Source: DASQMT01 sp963835735
Lineage (GTDB): Bacteria > Actinomycetota > Thermoleophilia > Solirubrobacterales > Solirubrobacteraceae
Assembly (NCBI GenBank): GCA_963835735.1
Contig: CAWIGP010000002.1
Coordinates: 434,001 to 498,000 of the forward strand
DNA length: 64,000 nt
Direction of reading: 5' to 3'
Shown piece by piece: positions 25,339-34,107 of the stretch. A program made the position numbers and the translations under genes. Position 1 is the first letter of the stretch. The number at the start of each line of letters is the position of its first letter. Under the pieces are notes generated by a model. It had not been told where the DNA came from. It searched no databases and saw only the letters and a program-made list of their open reading frames with translations.

Positions 25339-27336
25339 ATGCGGGACAATCCCCGCATGACGCACCGTCTGCCCGAGCCGGACAAGCCGTGGATGATGCG
25401 GACCTACGCGGGGCACTCGACCGCCGCGAAGTCCAACGCGCTCTACCGCGGGAACCTGGCCAAGGGGCAGACCGGCCTGTCGATCGCGTTCGACCTCCCG
25501 ACGCAGACCGGTTACGACGCGGATCACGAGCTCGCCCGCGGCGAGGTCGGCAAGGTCGGCGTGCCGATCGGCCACAAGGGCGACATGCACGCGCTGCTCG
25601 ACGGCATCCCGCTCGACCGGATGAACACGTCGATGACGATCAACGCGACCGCCGCCTGGCTGCTCGCGCTCTACATCGTGTGCGCGGAGGAGAACGGGAT
25701 CGACCCGGCGGTGCTCCAGGGCACGACGCAGAACGACATCATCAAGGAGTACCTCTCGCGCGGCACGTACGCGTTCCCGCCCGGCCCGTCGATGCGGCTG
25801 ATCGCCGACACCGTCGCCTACACCGTCGAGCACGTGCCGAAGTGGAACCCGGTCAACATCTGCTCCTACCACCTGCAGGAGGCGGGCGCGACGCCGGTGC
25901 AGGAGATCGCCTATGCGATGGCGACCGCGATCGCGGTGCTCGACGAGGTGCGCCCGCGGGTCGGCGAGGAGCGCATGGGCGCGGTGTTCGCGCGGATCTC
26001 GTTCTTCGTCAACGCCGGCGTGCGGTTCGTCGAGGAGCACGCGAAGCTGCGCGCGATGGCGGCGCTGTGGGAGGCGCTGGGCCGCGAGCGTTACGGCGTG
26101 GAGGACCCGCGGGAGCTGCGTTTCCGCTACGGCGTGCAGGTCAACTCGCTCGGGCTCACGGAGTCCCAGGCGGAGAACAACGTGCAGCGGATCGTGCTCG
26201 AGGCGCTGGGCGTGACGCTGGGGCGGTCGGCGCGCGCGCGAGCGATCCAGCTGCCGGCGTGGAACGAGGCGCTCGGGCTGCCGCGGCCGTGGGACCAGCA
26301 GTGGTCGCTGCGGATCCAGCAGGTGCTGGCGTACGAGACCGACCTGCTCGAGTACCCGGACATCTTCGAGGGCTCGGCCGTGATGGACGGGCTGGTCGCC
26401 GAGCTGCTCGACGGCGCGCGGGCGGAGATGGCGCGGGTCGAGGAGCACGGCGGCGCGGTCGAGGCGGTGCCGTACATGAAGGCGGCGCTGGTCGAGTCCA
26501 ACCGCGAGCGGATCGCGCGGATCGAGTCGGGCGAGCAGGTGCTGGTCGGTGTGAACCGCTTCACCGAGACCGAGCCGTCGCCGCTGATCGAGGACGGCGG
26601 GATCCTGGTCGTCGACCCGGCGGTCGAGGCCGAGCAGGTCGCGGCGCTGTCGGAGTGGCGCGCGCGGCGCGACGGCGACGCGGTGCGGGCCGCGCTGGAC
26701 GAGCTCGCGCGCGTGGCGGACACGGACGAGAACGTGATGCCCGCGACGATCGCCTGCGCGCGGGCGGGCGTCACCACCGGCGAGTGGGCGCAGTGCCTGC
26801 GCGACACGTTCGGCTCCTACCGGGCGCCGACCGGCGTCGGCGAGGCTGCCGCCCCGCCGCCGGGCGAGGAGGTGGCGGCGCTGCGCGACGAGGTCGCGCG
26901 GGTCGCCGAGCGGCTGGGCCGGGGGCTGAAGATCCTCGTCGGCAAGCCGGGCCTCGACGGGCACTCCAACGGGGCCGAGCAGATCGCGGTGCGCGCGCGC
27001 GACGCGGGCATGGACGTCGTCTACGAGGGGATCCGGCTGACGCCGGCGCAGATCGCGCGCTCGGCCGTGGACGAGGGCGTGCACGTGATCGGGCTCTCGA
27101 TCCTGTCCGGCTCGCACCGCGAGCTGATCCCCGACGTGCTGGGCGCGCTGCGCGAGGCCGGCGGCGGCGACATCCCGGTGGTCGTCGGCGGCATCATCCC
27201 CGACGCCGACGCCGAGCGGCTGCGCGCGGCCGGCGTGGCGGCGGTCTACACGCCGAAGGACTACGAGCTCACGCGCATCCTGCGCGACGTCGTCGGGATC
27301 GTCGCGGAGCGCAACGGGATCGCCGCCGCGGCGTGA
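25339..27336 (+). CDS. ecm: Ethylmalonyl-CoA mutase (coenzyme B12-dependent)
   Basis: 665 residues. The N-terminal substrate barrel begins with MRTYAGHSTAAKSNALYRGN, FDLPTQTGYD and MNTSMTINATAAWLLALY, closely following ethylmalonyl-CoA mutase/MeaA rather than methylmalonyl-CoA mutase. The C-terminal cobalamin domain has DGHSNG (the DxHxxG motif with the Co-binding His) near residue 540. It converts (2R)-ethylmalonyl-CoA to methylsuccinyl-CoA. An ATG at 25357 is an alternative start and removes six residues. The stop overlaps the GTG of meaB. With ccr nearby, the pathway assignment is strong. Confidence 0.9.
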   Translation: MRDNPRMTHRLPEPDKPWMMRTYAGHSTAAKSNALYRGNLAKGQTGLSIAFDLPTQTGYDADHELARGEVGKVGVPIGHKGDMHALLDGIPLDRMNTSMTINATAAWLLALYIVCAEENGIDPAVLQGTTQNDIIKEYLSRGTYAFPPGPSMRLIADTVAYTVEHVPKWNPVNICSYHLQEAGATPVQEIAYAMATAIAVLDEVRPRVGEERMGAVFARISFFVNAGVRFVEEHAKLRAMAALWEALGRERYGVEDPRELRFRYGVQVNSLGLTESQAENNVQRIVLEALGVTLGRSARARAIQLPAWNEALGLPRPWDQQWSLRIQQVLAYETDLLEYPDIFEGSAVMDGLVAELLDGARAEMARVEEHGGAVEAVPYMKAALVESNRERIARIESGEQVLVGVNRFTETEPSPLIEDGGILVVDPAVEAEQVAALSEWRARRDGDAVRAALDELARVADTDENVMPATIACARAGVTTGEWAQCLRDTFGSYRAPTGVGEAAAPPPGEEVAALRDEVARVAERLGRGLKILVGKPGLDGHSNGAEQIAVRARDAGMDVVYEGIRLTPAQIARSAVDEGVHVIGLSILSGSHRELIPDVLGALREAGGGDIPVVVGGIIPDADAERLRAAGVAAVYTPKDYELTRILRDVVGIVAERNGIAAAA

Positions 27337-28271
27337 GCGGCGCGGAGCTCGGCGCGCGGCTGCGCGCGCGCGACCTGAGCGCGGCGCCGGCCGCGCTCAA
27401 CCTGCTCGAGAACCGCGCGCCGGAGCGGCGCGAGGAGATCGCCGCGCTGCTCGCCGAGGTCTCCCCGGCGCGGCTGGGCGGCGAGGCGCCCGCGCACGTC
27501 GTCGGCGTGACCGGTCCGCCCGGCGCCGGCAAGTCGACGCTGCTGAGCGCGCTCGTGCGCGTCTGGCGCGAGCGCGGGCGCACGGTCGGGGTGCTCGCCG
27601 TCGACCCCTCCTCCAAGCGCTCGGGCGGCGCGCTGCTCGGCGACCGTGCGCGGATCGAGGCCGATCCGGCCGACCGCGGCCTGTTCATCCGCTCGATGGC
27701 CGCGGGCGAGCGGCTCGGCGGGCTCGCACCGGCCACGCGCGCCGCCGCGCAGGCGCTCGCCGCGGCATTCGACGTCGTCGTGATCGAGACCGTCGGCGTC
27801 GGGCAGTCCGAGACCGACGTCGCGGAGGCCGCCGACACCGTCGCGGTCGTCGTGCAGCCGGGCTCCGGCGACGTGCTCCAGTTCCTCAAGGCGGGGATCA
27901 TGGAGGTGCCCGACGTGCTCGTCGTGACCAAGGCCGACCTGGGCACGATCGCCGACCGCGCGGTGCGCGACCTGCGCGCCGCCCTGAAGGCGCTGGGCGA
28001 CGGCGCGCCCGTGCTGTCCGTCTCGTCCGTGCACCCCGTGCGGGGGATGGACGCGCTCGCGGACGCGCTCGAGGAGCACCGCGCGGGCCTCGACCTCGCC
28101 GCCGCGCGCACCCGCGCGCGCCGGCTCGGCGCGCTGGCCGACTACGTCGCCGAGCACGGCGAGCGCGGCCTGCGCGCGCTCGGCGGGCGCCGGGCCGCCG
28201 AGCGCCTCCTGTCCGAGCAGGATCCGGCGCTCGACGCGCCCGCGCTGCTGCGAGCGCTCGAGCAAACCTAA
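27333..28271 (+). CDS. meaB: MeaB/ArgK-type G-protein chaperone of the B12 mutase
   Basis: 312 residues. The P-loop GPPGAGKST (residues 61-69), switch regions VLAVDPSSKRSGGALLGDR and IETVGVGQSE, and the guanine motif VVTKADLG are those of MeaB/ArgK GTPases. These proteins load and protect adenosylcobalamin on acyl-CoA mutases. The GTG start overlaps the ecm stop (GTGA), fitting tight co-production with the mutase. Confidence 0.93.
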   Translation: MSGAELGARLRARDLSAAPAALNLLENRAPERREEIAALLAEVSPARLGGEAPAHVVGVTGPPGAGKSTLLSALVRVWRERGRTVGVLAVDPSSKRSGGALLGDRARIEADPADRGLFIRSMAAGERLGGLAPATRAAAQALAAAFDVVVIETVGVGQSETDVAEAADTVAVVVQPGSGDVLQFLKAGIMEVPDVLVVTKADLGTIADRAVRDLRAALKALGDGAPVLSVSSVHPVRGMDALADALEEHRAGLDLAAARTRARRLGALADYVAEHGERGLRALGGRRAAERLLSEQDPALDAPALLRALEQT

Positions 28272-28293
28272 ACCGGGACAGTCCCCCTTTAGG

Positions 28294-28710
28294 TCAGGGC
28301 GTCGCGCCCTCGCCGAGCGAGGCGATCCGCCAGCCGTCGTCCACCCGGACCAGTTCGACGGTGTCCTCGCTCGGCGCCTGGCCGGCCGCGCTGGAGCGGA
28401 CCTGGGCGGTCGCGCCGGCGCCGTTCACGCTGATCGCGCCGACCGACAGCTGCGGGTCGCGCACGCCCTCGAACCCCTTCTCCAGCGCGTCCTCGCACGG
28501 GAGCCCGATCTGCTCCACGGTCTCGATCAGCTGCGGAGCGAGGATCCGCTCGCACAGCGCGCGGTAGTCGCCGGCGGCCGTGGCGCGTTGGAACTCGCCG
28601 AGCGTCGAGCGGACCTGCTCCTCGTCGGACGGCCCGCCGTCGCCGCAGCCCGCCACGGCGCACGCGGCAAGCACCAGCAGCAGGGGGCGAGTCGCCACGG
28701 GCCGGAGCAT
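28294..28710 (-). CDS. Small lipoprotein with NTF2-like fold
   Basis: 138 residues with a signal peptide and lipobox (CAVAGC). The mature part follows the pattern of DUF4878/NTF2-like lipoproteins: DEEQVRSTLGEFQRATAAGDYRALCE at the start and VRVDDGWRIASLG at the end. No catalytic residues are evident. It is divergent from the zinc-ribbon gene with 13 bases between starts. Probable cell-envelope binding protein of unknown ligand. Confidence 0.72.
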   Translation of the reverse strand: MLRPVATRPLLLVLAACAVAGCGDGGPSDEEQVRSTLGEFQRATAAGDYRALCERILAPQLIETVEQIGLPCEDALEKGFEGVRDPQLSVGAISVNGAGATAQVRSSAAGQAPSEDTVELVRVDDGWRIASLGEGATP

Positions 28711-28723
28711 AGAATGGGGTGGA

Positions 28724-29293
28724 ATGGAAGGATCACGAGAGCCGATCGGCTCGTGGCTGCGCTGCTACCGGTGCTGGTCGCAGGAGCTCGAGGTACAGGT
28801 CCACTACGAGGGAATCCACCGCATCGACCCGATCACCGGGGAGCGCGGTGAGGTCGTCGACGAGATCCAGGAGGCGGTCGTGCAGTGCCTCGACTGCATG
28901 CACGACCAGCCGCACCTCGGCTTCCAGAACGGTCGCATCGAGCCGATCGAGGACCGCTGGGAGCGGATGGTCGTCGGGACGCCGTGGGTCGCGTCCTGCA
29001 CCGTGACGGTCGACTCGGACGCGGTCGAGACGTGCTCGGGCCCGGAGGCGGCGGACGCGCTCGCCTACGCGGCGTTCGGCGACCACGGCACGCGCGAGTT
29101 CTTCACCCACGTGCGGTTCCACAAGCACGACGAGGACCAGATCGTCGTGCACCTGCTGGTCGAGCTCTACGCGCGCTCCTCCGAGGAGGCGACGCAGGTG
29201 CTGGAGGAGGCCGCCCGCGGGATCCTGACGATCACGTCGCTCGCCGAGGAGTCGCGCCCGCCCGCCGCGACCGGCGGCGAGCACCCGCACTGA
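28724..29293 (+). CDS. Conserved hypothetical protein with zinc-ribbon-like cysteines
   Basis: 189 residues from the ATG at 28724. CYRC near the N-terminus and CLDCMH about 45 residues later form a likely four-Cys metal site. The rest is acidic, with no known fold recognised (FFTHVRFHKHDEDQIVVHLLVELY). No signal peptide. The gene is followed by the convergent CBS-domain gene with a 4-base gap. Function unknown. Confidence 0.65.
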   Translation: MEGSREPIGSWLRCYRCWSQELEVQVHYEGIHRIDPITGERGEVVDEIQEAVVQCLDCMHDQPHLGFQNGRIEPIEDRWERMVVGTPWVASCTVTVDSDAVETCSGPEAADALAYAAFGDHGTREFFTHVRFHKHDEDQIVVHLLVELYARSSEEATQVLEEAARGILTITSLAEESRPPAATGGEHPH

Positions 29294-29297
29294 CAGC

Positions 29298-29687
29298 TCA
29301 GACGCCGCGCGGGGCGGAGTCCTCGAGCACCACCCCCATGAGGTCGCGGATCGAGAGGATCCCGACGACCGCATCGCCCTCGACCACGGGCAGGTGGCGG
29401 AAGCCGCCGTGGATCATCAGGACGGCCGCGTGCTCAGTCGTATCGTCGGGCTCGATCGTCTCGGGGTCGCGGCTCATGTACTGCGAGACCGAGGCGTCGC
29501 TGTCCAAGCCGCGGGCCACGGCGCGCATGAGGTCGCGCTCGGTCATGATGCCCACGAGCCGCCCGCCGTCGAGCACGAGCACGGCCCCGACGTTGCGCTC
29601 GACCATGCGCTGAGCGACCTCTGTGACAGTGTCGCCGGGCTCGACGCTGAGCAGACTGCGCGACATGTGATCTCTCACGACGGGCAT
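29298..29687 (-). CDS. CBS-domain pair protein
   Basis: 129 residues consisting of two CBS motifs: VTEVAQRMVERNVGAVLVLDGGRLVGIMTERDL and the second HAAVLMIHGGFRHLPVVEGDAVVGILSIRDL. Paired CBS domains (a Bateman module) bind adenine nucleotides or NAD and usually sense energy state. As a stand-alone protein it probably regulates a partner. No partner gene is apparent in this neighbourhood. Confidence 0.9.
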   Translation of the reverse strand: MPVVRDHMSRSLLSVEPGDTVTEVAQRMVERNVGAVLVLDGGRLVGIMTERDLMRAVARGLDSDASVSQYMSRDPETIEPDDTTEHAAVLMIHGGFRHLPVVEGDAVVGILSIRDLMGVVLEDSAPRGV

Positions 29688-29720
29688 GGGCGCGAACTCT
29701 AGTCGTCACGAGACGGGCCA

Positions 29721-30902
29721 CTAGGCCAACCCGAAGCGTTCGATCGCCCGCTCGGCGATCATCCGGCCGATCGCCGGCGAGGCGGTCGCGGCCGGGGACG
29801 GGGCGTTGAGCACGTGCATGATGCCGTCGTCCTCGCGCACGAGGAAGTCGTCGACGAGCGAGCCGTCGCGAGCGACGCACTGGGCGCGGATGCCGCTCCC
29901 GCCCGGCGCGAGGTCGGCGGCGGTCAGATCGGGCAGGTAGCGGCGGGCGCGGCGCAGGAACGCGGCCGGGACCCTGTCGCGCCACAGCTCGCCGGCGCCG
30001 GCGCGCGCGTGCGCGAGCAGCAGCCGTCGCAGCCCCGGGAACCGCAACACGGTGCGCGTGTCGCGACTCAGCGCGAGCACGGCGTTCGGCCCGACGTGGA
30101 CGCCGCCGTCGATCCCGCGCGTGAAGTGCACGCCCAGGAACGGGAGCCGGGGATCCGGGACCGGGTAGATCATGCTCCGCACCAGGCCGTCCGCCAGCAC
30201 CGTGCGGTAGCCGCCGCGGAACGGGACGATCCGATGCCCGCCGTCGTCGCCGCCGGCCATCCGCAGCAGCCGGTCCGCCCCGAGGCCCGCGCACGCGACG
30301 ACGGCGCGCGCACGCAGTTCCGCGCCGCGCGACTCGACGCGCCAGCCGCCGGCGGGGGCGCGCGCGAGCGCCGTCACGGGCCAGCCAAGCCGCACGGTGC
30401 CGCCGAGCTCCGACAGCGCCTCGGCGTAGGCCGCCGCGACCGCCGCGAAGTCGATCACGCCGGTCTCGGGCACGCGCAGCGCGCGCTCGCCCGCCGCGTG
30501 CGGCTCGAGCGCGCGCAGCTCGGCGCCGCCGATCAGCTCAAGCCCCTCGAGCCCGTTGCGCTCGGCGCGCGCTCGCAGCTGCTCCAGCCGATCGTGCTCT
30601 GACCGGCGCACCGCGACGATCACCTTGCCGTCCTGGCGGTACGGGATCCCGCGCTCGGCCGCGAACTCGATCAGCTCGCTCCGGCCCTCGCGGCACAGGC
30701 GCGCCTTCAGCGAGCCGGGCGGGTAGTACACGCCCGCGTGCAGGACGCCCGAGTTGTGCGAGCTCTGATGCGCGGCGATGCGGTCCTCGGCGTCGACCAC
30801 GGTCACCGCCAGCGAAGGCCGTGCGCGCAGCAGCTGGAGCGCGGTGGCGAGCCCGACCACGCCGGCCCCGACGACCACGACGTCGAGCTCGGTATCGGCC
30901 AT
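29721..30902 (-). CDS. lhgO: L-2-hydroxyglutarate oxidase-type FAD enzyme
   Basis: 393 residues. FAD site VVVVGAGVVGLATALQLL with VVDAE is followed by the LhgO signature HQSSHNSGVLHAGVYYPPGSLKARLC, RVPETGVIDF and the C-terminal HVLNAPSPAATASPAIG. The family oxidises L-2-hydroxyglutarate to 2-oxoglutarate, passing electrons to the respiratory chain. It abuts the OYE-type gene (the OYE stop and the lhgO start touch), so the two form an operon and may share a pathway. Confidence 0.9.
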   Translation of the reverse strand: MADTELDVVVVGAGVVGLATALQLLRARPSLAVTVVDAEDRIAAHQSSHNSGVLHAGVYYPPGSLKARLCREGRSELIEFAAERGIPYRQDGKVIVAVRRSEHDRLEQLRARAERNGLEGLELIGGAELRALEPHAAGERALRVPETGVIDFAAVAAAYAEALSELGGTVRLGWPVTALARAPAGGWRVESRGAELRARAVVACAGLGADRLLRMAGGDDGGHRIVPFRGGYRTVLADGLVRSMIYPVPDPRLPFLGVHFTRGIDGGVHVGPNAVLALSRDTRTVLRFPGLRRLLLAHARAGAGELWRDRVPAAFLRRARRYLPDLTAADLAPGGSGIRAQCVARDGSLVDDFLVREDDGIMHVLNAPSPAATASPAIGRMIAERAIERFGLA

Positions 30903-32792
30903 TCAGGCGACCGCCCGCTCGCGCGCGGGGACGGCGCGGCGCGCGGCGAGCGTGCCCTCCAGCACGGCCTCCTCGATGCCGCGCGGGGAGCGGCGATCGC
31001 CGGCCTCCTCCCCGGGCACGTCGAGCGCGTCCTCCGGCACCCGTCCGAGCGAGACCAGCAGCGCGTCGGTCTCCAGCTCGGTCACGAGGTCCGGGGCGAA
31101 GATGTTGCGGAAGCGCACGATCCCGTCGTGGCCGCTCTCGAGACCGAGGTAGTGCTCGAACCGCACGCCGGCGCGGGAGAGCCGGGCGATGTACGTGTTG
31201 CGCGAGTACTGGTGCAGCGTCTCGCCGGGCATCACGGCGCCGACGGCGAGCGTCACGTCGCGCCCCTCGGCGGCGAGCAGCTCGGCGCAGTCGAGCGCCG
31301 CCGCGTCGCCGCCCCAGTCGGCGATCAGGATCCGGCCGGCCGGCCGGGCGCCCGCGAGCACGTCCCAGACGTGCGCGACCTCGACGCCGTCGAGCGGCTG
31401 GCGCAGCGGCGCGGGACGCGCACCGGTGGCGAGCACGACGAGGTCGGCCGACAGCTCCGCGATCGCGTCGGCGGTCGCCTCCGTCTCCAGCCGGACCTCC
31501 ACGTTCGGGCGGTCGAGCAGCGCCTCGTAGTTGGCGACGAGCGACGCGGCGAGCTCGCGGTGTCCGGGCGCCTGCCCGGCGAGCCATACCTGGCCTCCGA
31601 TCCGGTCGGCCCGCTCGAGCACGACGACGTCGTGGCCGGCCGCGCCCGCCTCGGCCGCGGCGGCGAGCCCGGCGGGGCCGGCGCCGGCGACCACGACGCG
31701 CCGCGGCTCGGGCGCGGGCGTCGGGCGCGGCAACGTCCGCTCGCGCCCGGTGCGCGGGTTCTGCGCGCAGCGGATCGGCGTCCCGGCGTGGTAGTGCGCG
31801 ATGCAAGCGTTGCAGCCGATGCAGCGCAGCGGCGCCTCGCCTGCGCGCGCCTTGCGCGGCATGTCCGGGTCGGTGATCAGCGCGCGGTTCATGCCGAACG
31901 CGTCGGCCGTGCCGCGCGCGACCAGCTCGTCGGCCTCGACGGGATCGATCACGCGCGTGGTTGCGATCAGCGGCGGCCCGAGCTTGAACGGTTCCGTGAG
32001 GTCCGCGATCAGGTTGCGCGGCGCCGGCGGCGGCGGCACGATGCCCGAGCAGCCGTCGAACGTCGCCGAGTTGCCGACCGCGACGTGTACGAAGTCGACG
32101 AGCGGCGCGAGCGCGGGCGCGACCGCGCGCGCGGCCGCGGAGTCGGCGCTCAGGCGCACGCCGAGCGCCAGCCCCGGGGCGGCGCCGCGGACCGCCTCGA
32201 GTGCCTCGGTGACGAACCGCGCCGGCTCGCCGTAGCGGTCCTCGCGCCGGTTCCACTCGGGCGAGAAGAACTGCTCGCCGAGATAGCCGTGCGCGGCGGT
32301 GACCTCGATCCCGTCGAGTCCCGCCTCGGCCGCCAGCGCCGCGCAGCGCGCGTAGGCGGCGACGATCTCCTCCACCTCGGCGGTCCGCAGCGCGCGCGGC
32401 TCGGTGTGGTAGCGATGGCTCGGCAGCGCCGACGCCGACACGACCGCCGGGCGCGGCGCGGTGGCGATCACCTCGCGGCCGCCGTGGAACAGCTGCACGA
32501 ACAGCTTCGTCCCCTCGCCCTGGACGGCGGCCGCGACGCGCCGGTAGCCGTCGACGATGCCGTCGAGGTAGCCGCCGATCGTGTGCGCGGTGAGCAGGCC
32601 CGAGGTCGCGATCGCGACCGCCTCCATCACGATCAGGCCGGTGCCGCCGCGCGCCCGCGCGTGCTGGTAGGCGACGAAGTCGTCGGTCGGCAGGTGGTCG
32701 TGGACGAGCGTGGTCTGGTGCGCCGTCGAGACGATCCGGCACGGCAGCTCAGCGGAGCCGATCGTGAGCGGGCTGAACAGGTGGTCGAGCAT
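30903..32792 (-). CDS. OYE/2,4-dienoyl-CoA reductase-type flavo-iron-sulfur enzyme
   Basis: 629 residues. The N-terminal FMN TIM barrel has the YLGEQFFSPEWNRREDRYGE motif of old yellow enzyme and dienoyl-CoA reductase. A [4Fe-4S] site CIGCNAC plus a downstream Cys lies near residues 325-345. The C-terminal half has two dinucleotide folds (VVVAGAGPAGLAAAAEAG; ILIADWGGDAAALDCAELL). Related enzymes reduce dienoyl-CoA, dehydrogenate trimethylamine or serve mycofactocin-linked oxidations. Which applies cannot be decided. It is cotranscribed with lhgO. Confidence 0.85.
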   Translation of the reverse strand: MLDHLFSPLTIGSAELPCRIVSTAHQTTLVHDHLPTDDFVAYQHARARGGTGLIVMEAVAIATSGLLTAHTIGGYLDGIVDGYRRVAAAVQGEGTKLFVQLFHGGREVIATAPRPAVVSASALPSHRYHTEPRALRTAEVEEIVAAYARCAALAAEAGLDGIEVTAAHGYLGEQFFSPEWNRREDRYGEPARFVTEALEAVRGAAPGLALGVRLSADSAAARAVAPALAPLVDFVHVAVGNSATFDGCSGIVPPPPAPRNLIADLTEPFKLGPPLIATTRVIDPVEADELVARGTADAFGMNRALITDPDMPRKARAGEAPLRCIGCNACIAHYHAGTPIRCAQNPRTGRERTLPRPTPAPEPRRVVVAGAGPAGLAAAAEAGAAGHDVVVLERADRIGGQVWLAGQAPGHRELAASLVANYEALLDRPNVEVRLETEATADAIAELSADLVVLATGARPAPLRQPLDGVEVAHVWDVLAGARPAGRILIADWGGDAAALDCAELLAAEGRDVTLAVGAVMPGETLHQYSRNTYIARLSRAGVRFEHYLGLESGHDGIVRFRNIFAPDLVTELETDALLVSLGRVPEDALDVPGEEAGDRRSPRGIEEAVLEGTLAARRAVPARERAVA

Positions 32793-32837
32793 CTCCTCGC
32801 TGGCGCATGATCACGCAAAGCGCTTCACTGCGACGCG

Positions 32838-33188
32838 ATGGACTTCGACGAGCTGCTCGAAGGCCGGCCCGCGGACGTGCAAGAGACCGCGCGGTCGTTG
32901 CTCGCGCTGGCCCGTGAGCTGGTGCCGGACGCCGTCGAGAGTTGCGACGGCGAGGACTACGGCGTCGGCTTCGGCCCCGGCTACAAGGGCCTCGTGTTCG
33001 TGATCACCCCGCTGGCGGACCGGGTGCGGCTCGGGGTCGCAGGCGGCGCGAGCCTCGACGACCCCGCGGGCCTCATGCAGGGCCGCGGGGCGGTGCACCG
33101 CCACGTGCGGGTCACCGACCCGGCCGCGGCGGCCGATCCCGCGTTGCGTGAGCTGATGGCGCGCGCGGCCGCTGCGCGGCTCAGCTGA
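32838..33188 (+). CDS. DUF1801/YdhG-like small protein
   Basis: 116 residues. The opening MDFDELLEGRPADVQETARSL and the middle DYGVGFGPGYKGLVFVITP follow the pattern of YdhG/DUF1801 (CyaY-like superfamily) proteins. No catalytic function is known for the family. The 3' end overlaps the convergent LLM oxidoreductase by 8 bases. It is divergent from the OYE operon. Confidence 0.68.
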   Translation: MDFDELLEGRPADVQETARSLLALARELVPDAVESCDGEDYGVGFGPGYKGLVFVITPLADRVRLGVAGGASLDDPAGLMQGRGAVHRHVRVTDPAAAADPALRELMARAAAARLS

Positions 33189-33996
33189 TCCCGGCGCGCG
33201 CGGCGAAGTCGGCCACGCGGCGCAGCAGCGCGGGCGGGCCGCCGTCCTCCCCGAACGAGACGACGACCTCGGCGGCGCCGGCCTCGCCGTAGGCGTCCAG
33301 CTCGGCGCGCACCGCCGCGGCGTCTCCACTCAGGCCCGGCGGCGACACGCGCATGGACACGCCGCCCGGCGCGCGGCCCGCGCGCTCGCACGCTTCCCGG
33401 TACGCGGGCAGCAGCGCGGCGAGGCCGGCAGGCGTGAGGTTGAGCGGCTTCCAGCCGTCGCCCAGCGCCGCGGCGCGGCGGATCGCCGGCGGCGAGTTGC
33501 CGCCCACCAGCAGCGGGATCGAGTGTCCGGGAGCGCCGGTCGGGCGGGCCGACAGCTCCTGCTCGGCGTGGGCGTCCCAATACCCGCGGATCGTGCGCAT
33601 CGCGGCGTCGGTGCGCGCTCCTCGCTCGGCGAACGGGACGCCGAGCGCCTCGAACTCGGCGCGCTGCCAGCCGGCGCCGACGCCGAGCACCACCCGGCCG
33701 CCCGACAGCCAGTCCGCCGTGCCCGCGGCCTTGGCCACGACGACGGGATCGCGGTACGGCAGCACGAGCACGCTGGTGCCGATCCTGACGCGCTCGGTCG
33801 TCGCGGCGAGCCAGCCGAGCATCGCGAGCGGGTCGGGCTGGTGGCCGTGCGGGATGAAGTCGCCGGGCGGGATCAGCAGGTGGTCGCTCGCCCACAGCGA
33901 CGAGTACCCGAGCGCCTCCGCGGCCCGCACCAGCGCGCCGATCGTGCCCGGCTCGTTGAGCTCGGGAGCGATCGGAAGTGCGAACCCGACGCGCAT
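33181..33996 (-). CDS. LLM-class oxidoreductase, probably F420-dependent
   Basis: 271 residues with the luciferase-like TIM-barrel pattern: ALGYSSLWASDHL, ERVRIGTSVLVLPYRDPVVVAKAAGTADWLSGGRVVLGVGAGW and VGGNSPPAIRRAA. Actinobacterial members with this GVGAGWQRAEFEALG segment mostly use F420, and fbiC in this window shows the cofactor can be made. FMN use cannot be excluded from sequence. The substrate is unknown. Confidence 0.88.
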   Translation of the reverse strand: MRVGFALPIAPELNEPGTIGALVRAAEALGYSSLWASDHLLIPPGDFIPHGHQPDPLAMLGWLAATTERVRIGTSVLVLPYRDPVVVAKAAGTADWLSGGRVVLGVGAGWQRAEFEALGVPFAERGARTDAAMRTIRGYWDAHAEQELSARPTGAPGHSIPLLVGGNSPPAIRRAAALGDGWKPLNLTPAGLAALLPAYREACERAGRAPGGVSMRVSPPGLSGDAAAVRAELDAYGEAGAAEVVVSFGEDGGPPALLRRVADFAARAGIS

Positions 33997-34020
33997 GCGG
34001 GCAGCCTAGACAGCGTGCGC

Positions 34021-34093
34021 GGGAATGGCGCGGCCGCCCGCATGTCCTAGGAGCAGACCCGTCGCGCACCGCCAAGGAGATCGCGCCATTCCC
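34021..34093. promoter_or_regulatory. Perfect 12-bp inverted repeat upstream of the sigma factor gene
   Basis: gggaatggcgcg at 34021-34032 is exactly complementary to cgcgccattccc at 34082-34093, 49 bases apart, in the short region between the divergent LLM gene and the sigma factor. The right arm lies just before the ATG at 34108 and follows a possible ribosome-binding site aaggag. It could fold in the mRNA leader and hide the translation start, or act as a two-site operator. Function is inferred. Confidence 0.5.
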
Positions 34094-34107
34094 ACCCCAG
34101 CCCACCG

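Noticed and set aside
25389..27332. A plus-strand frame overlapping the mutase in another register
   Set aside because: Repeated Arg/Ala/Asp runs without structure. Only the part from 27333, meaB, is real.
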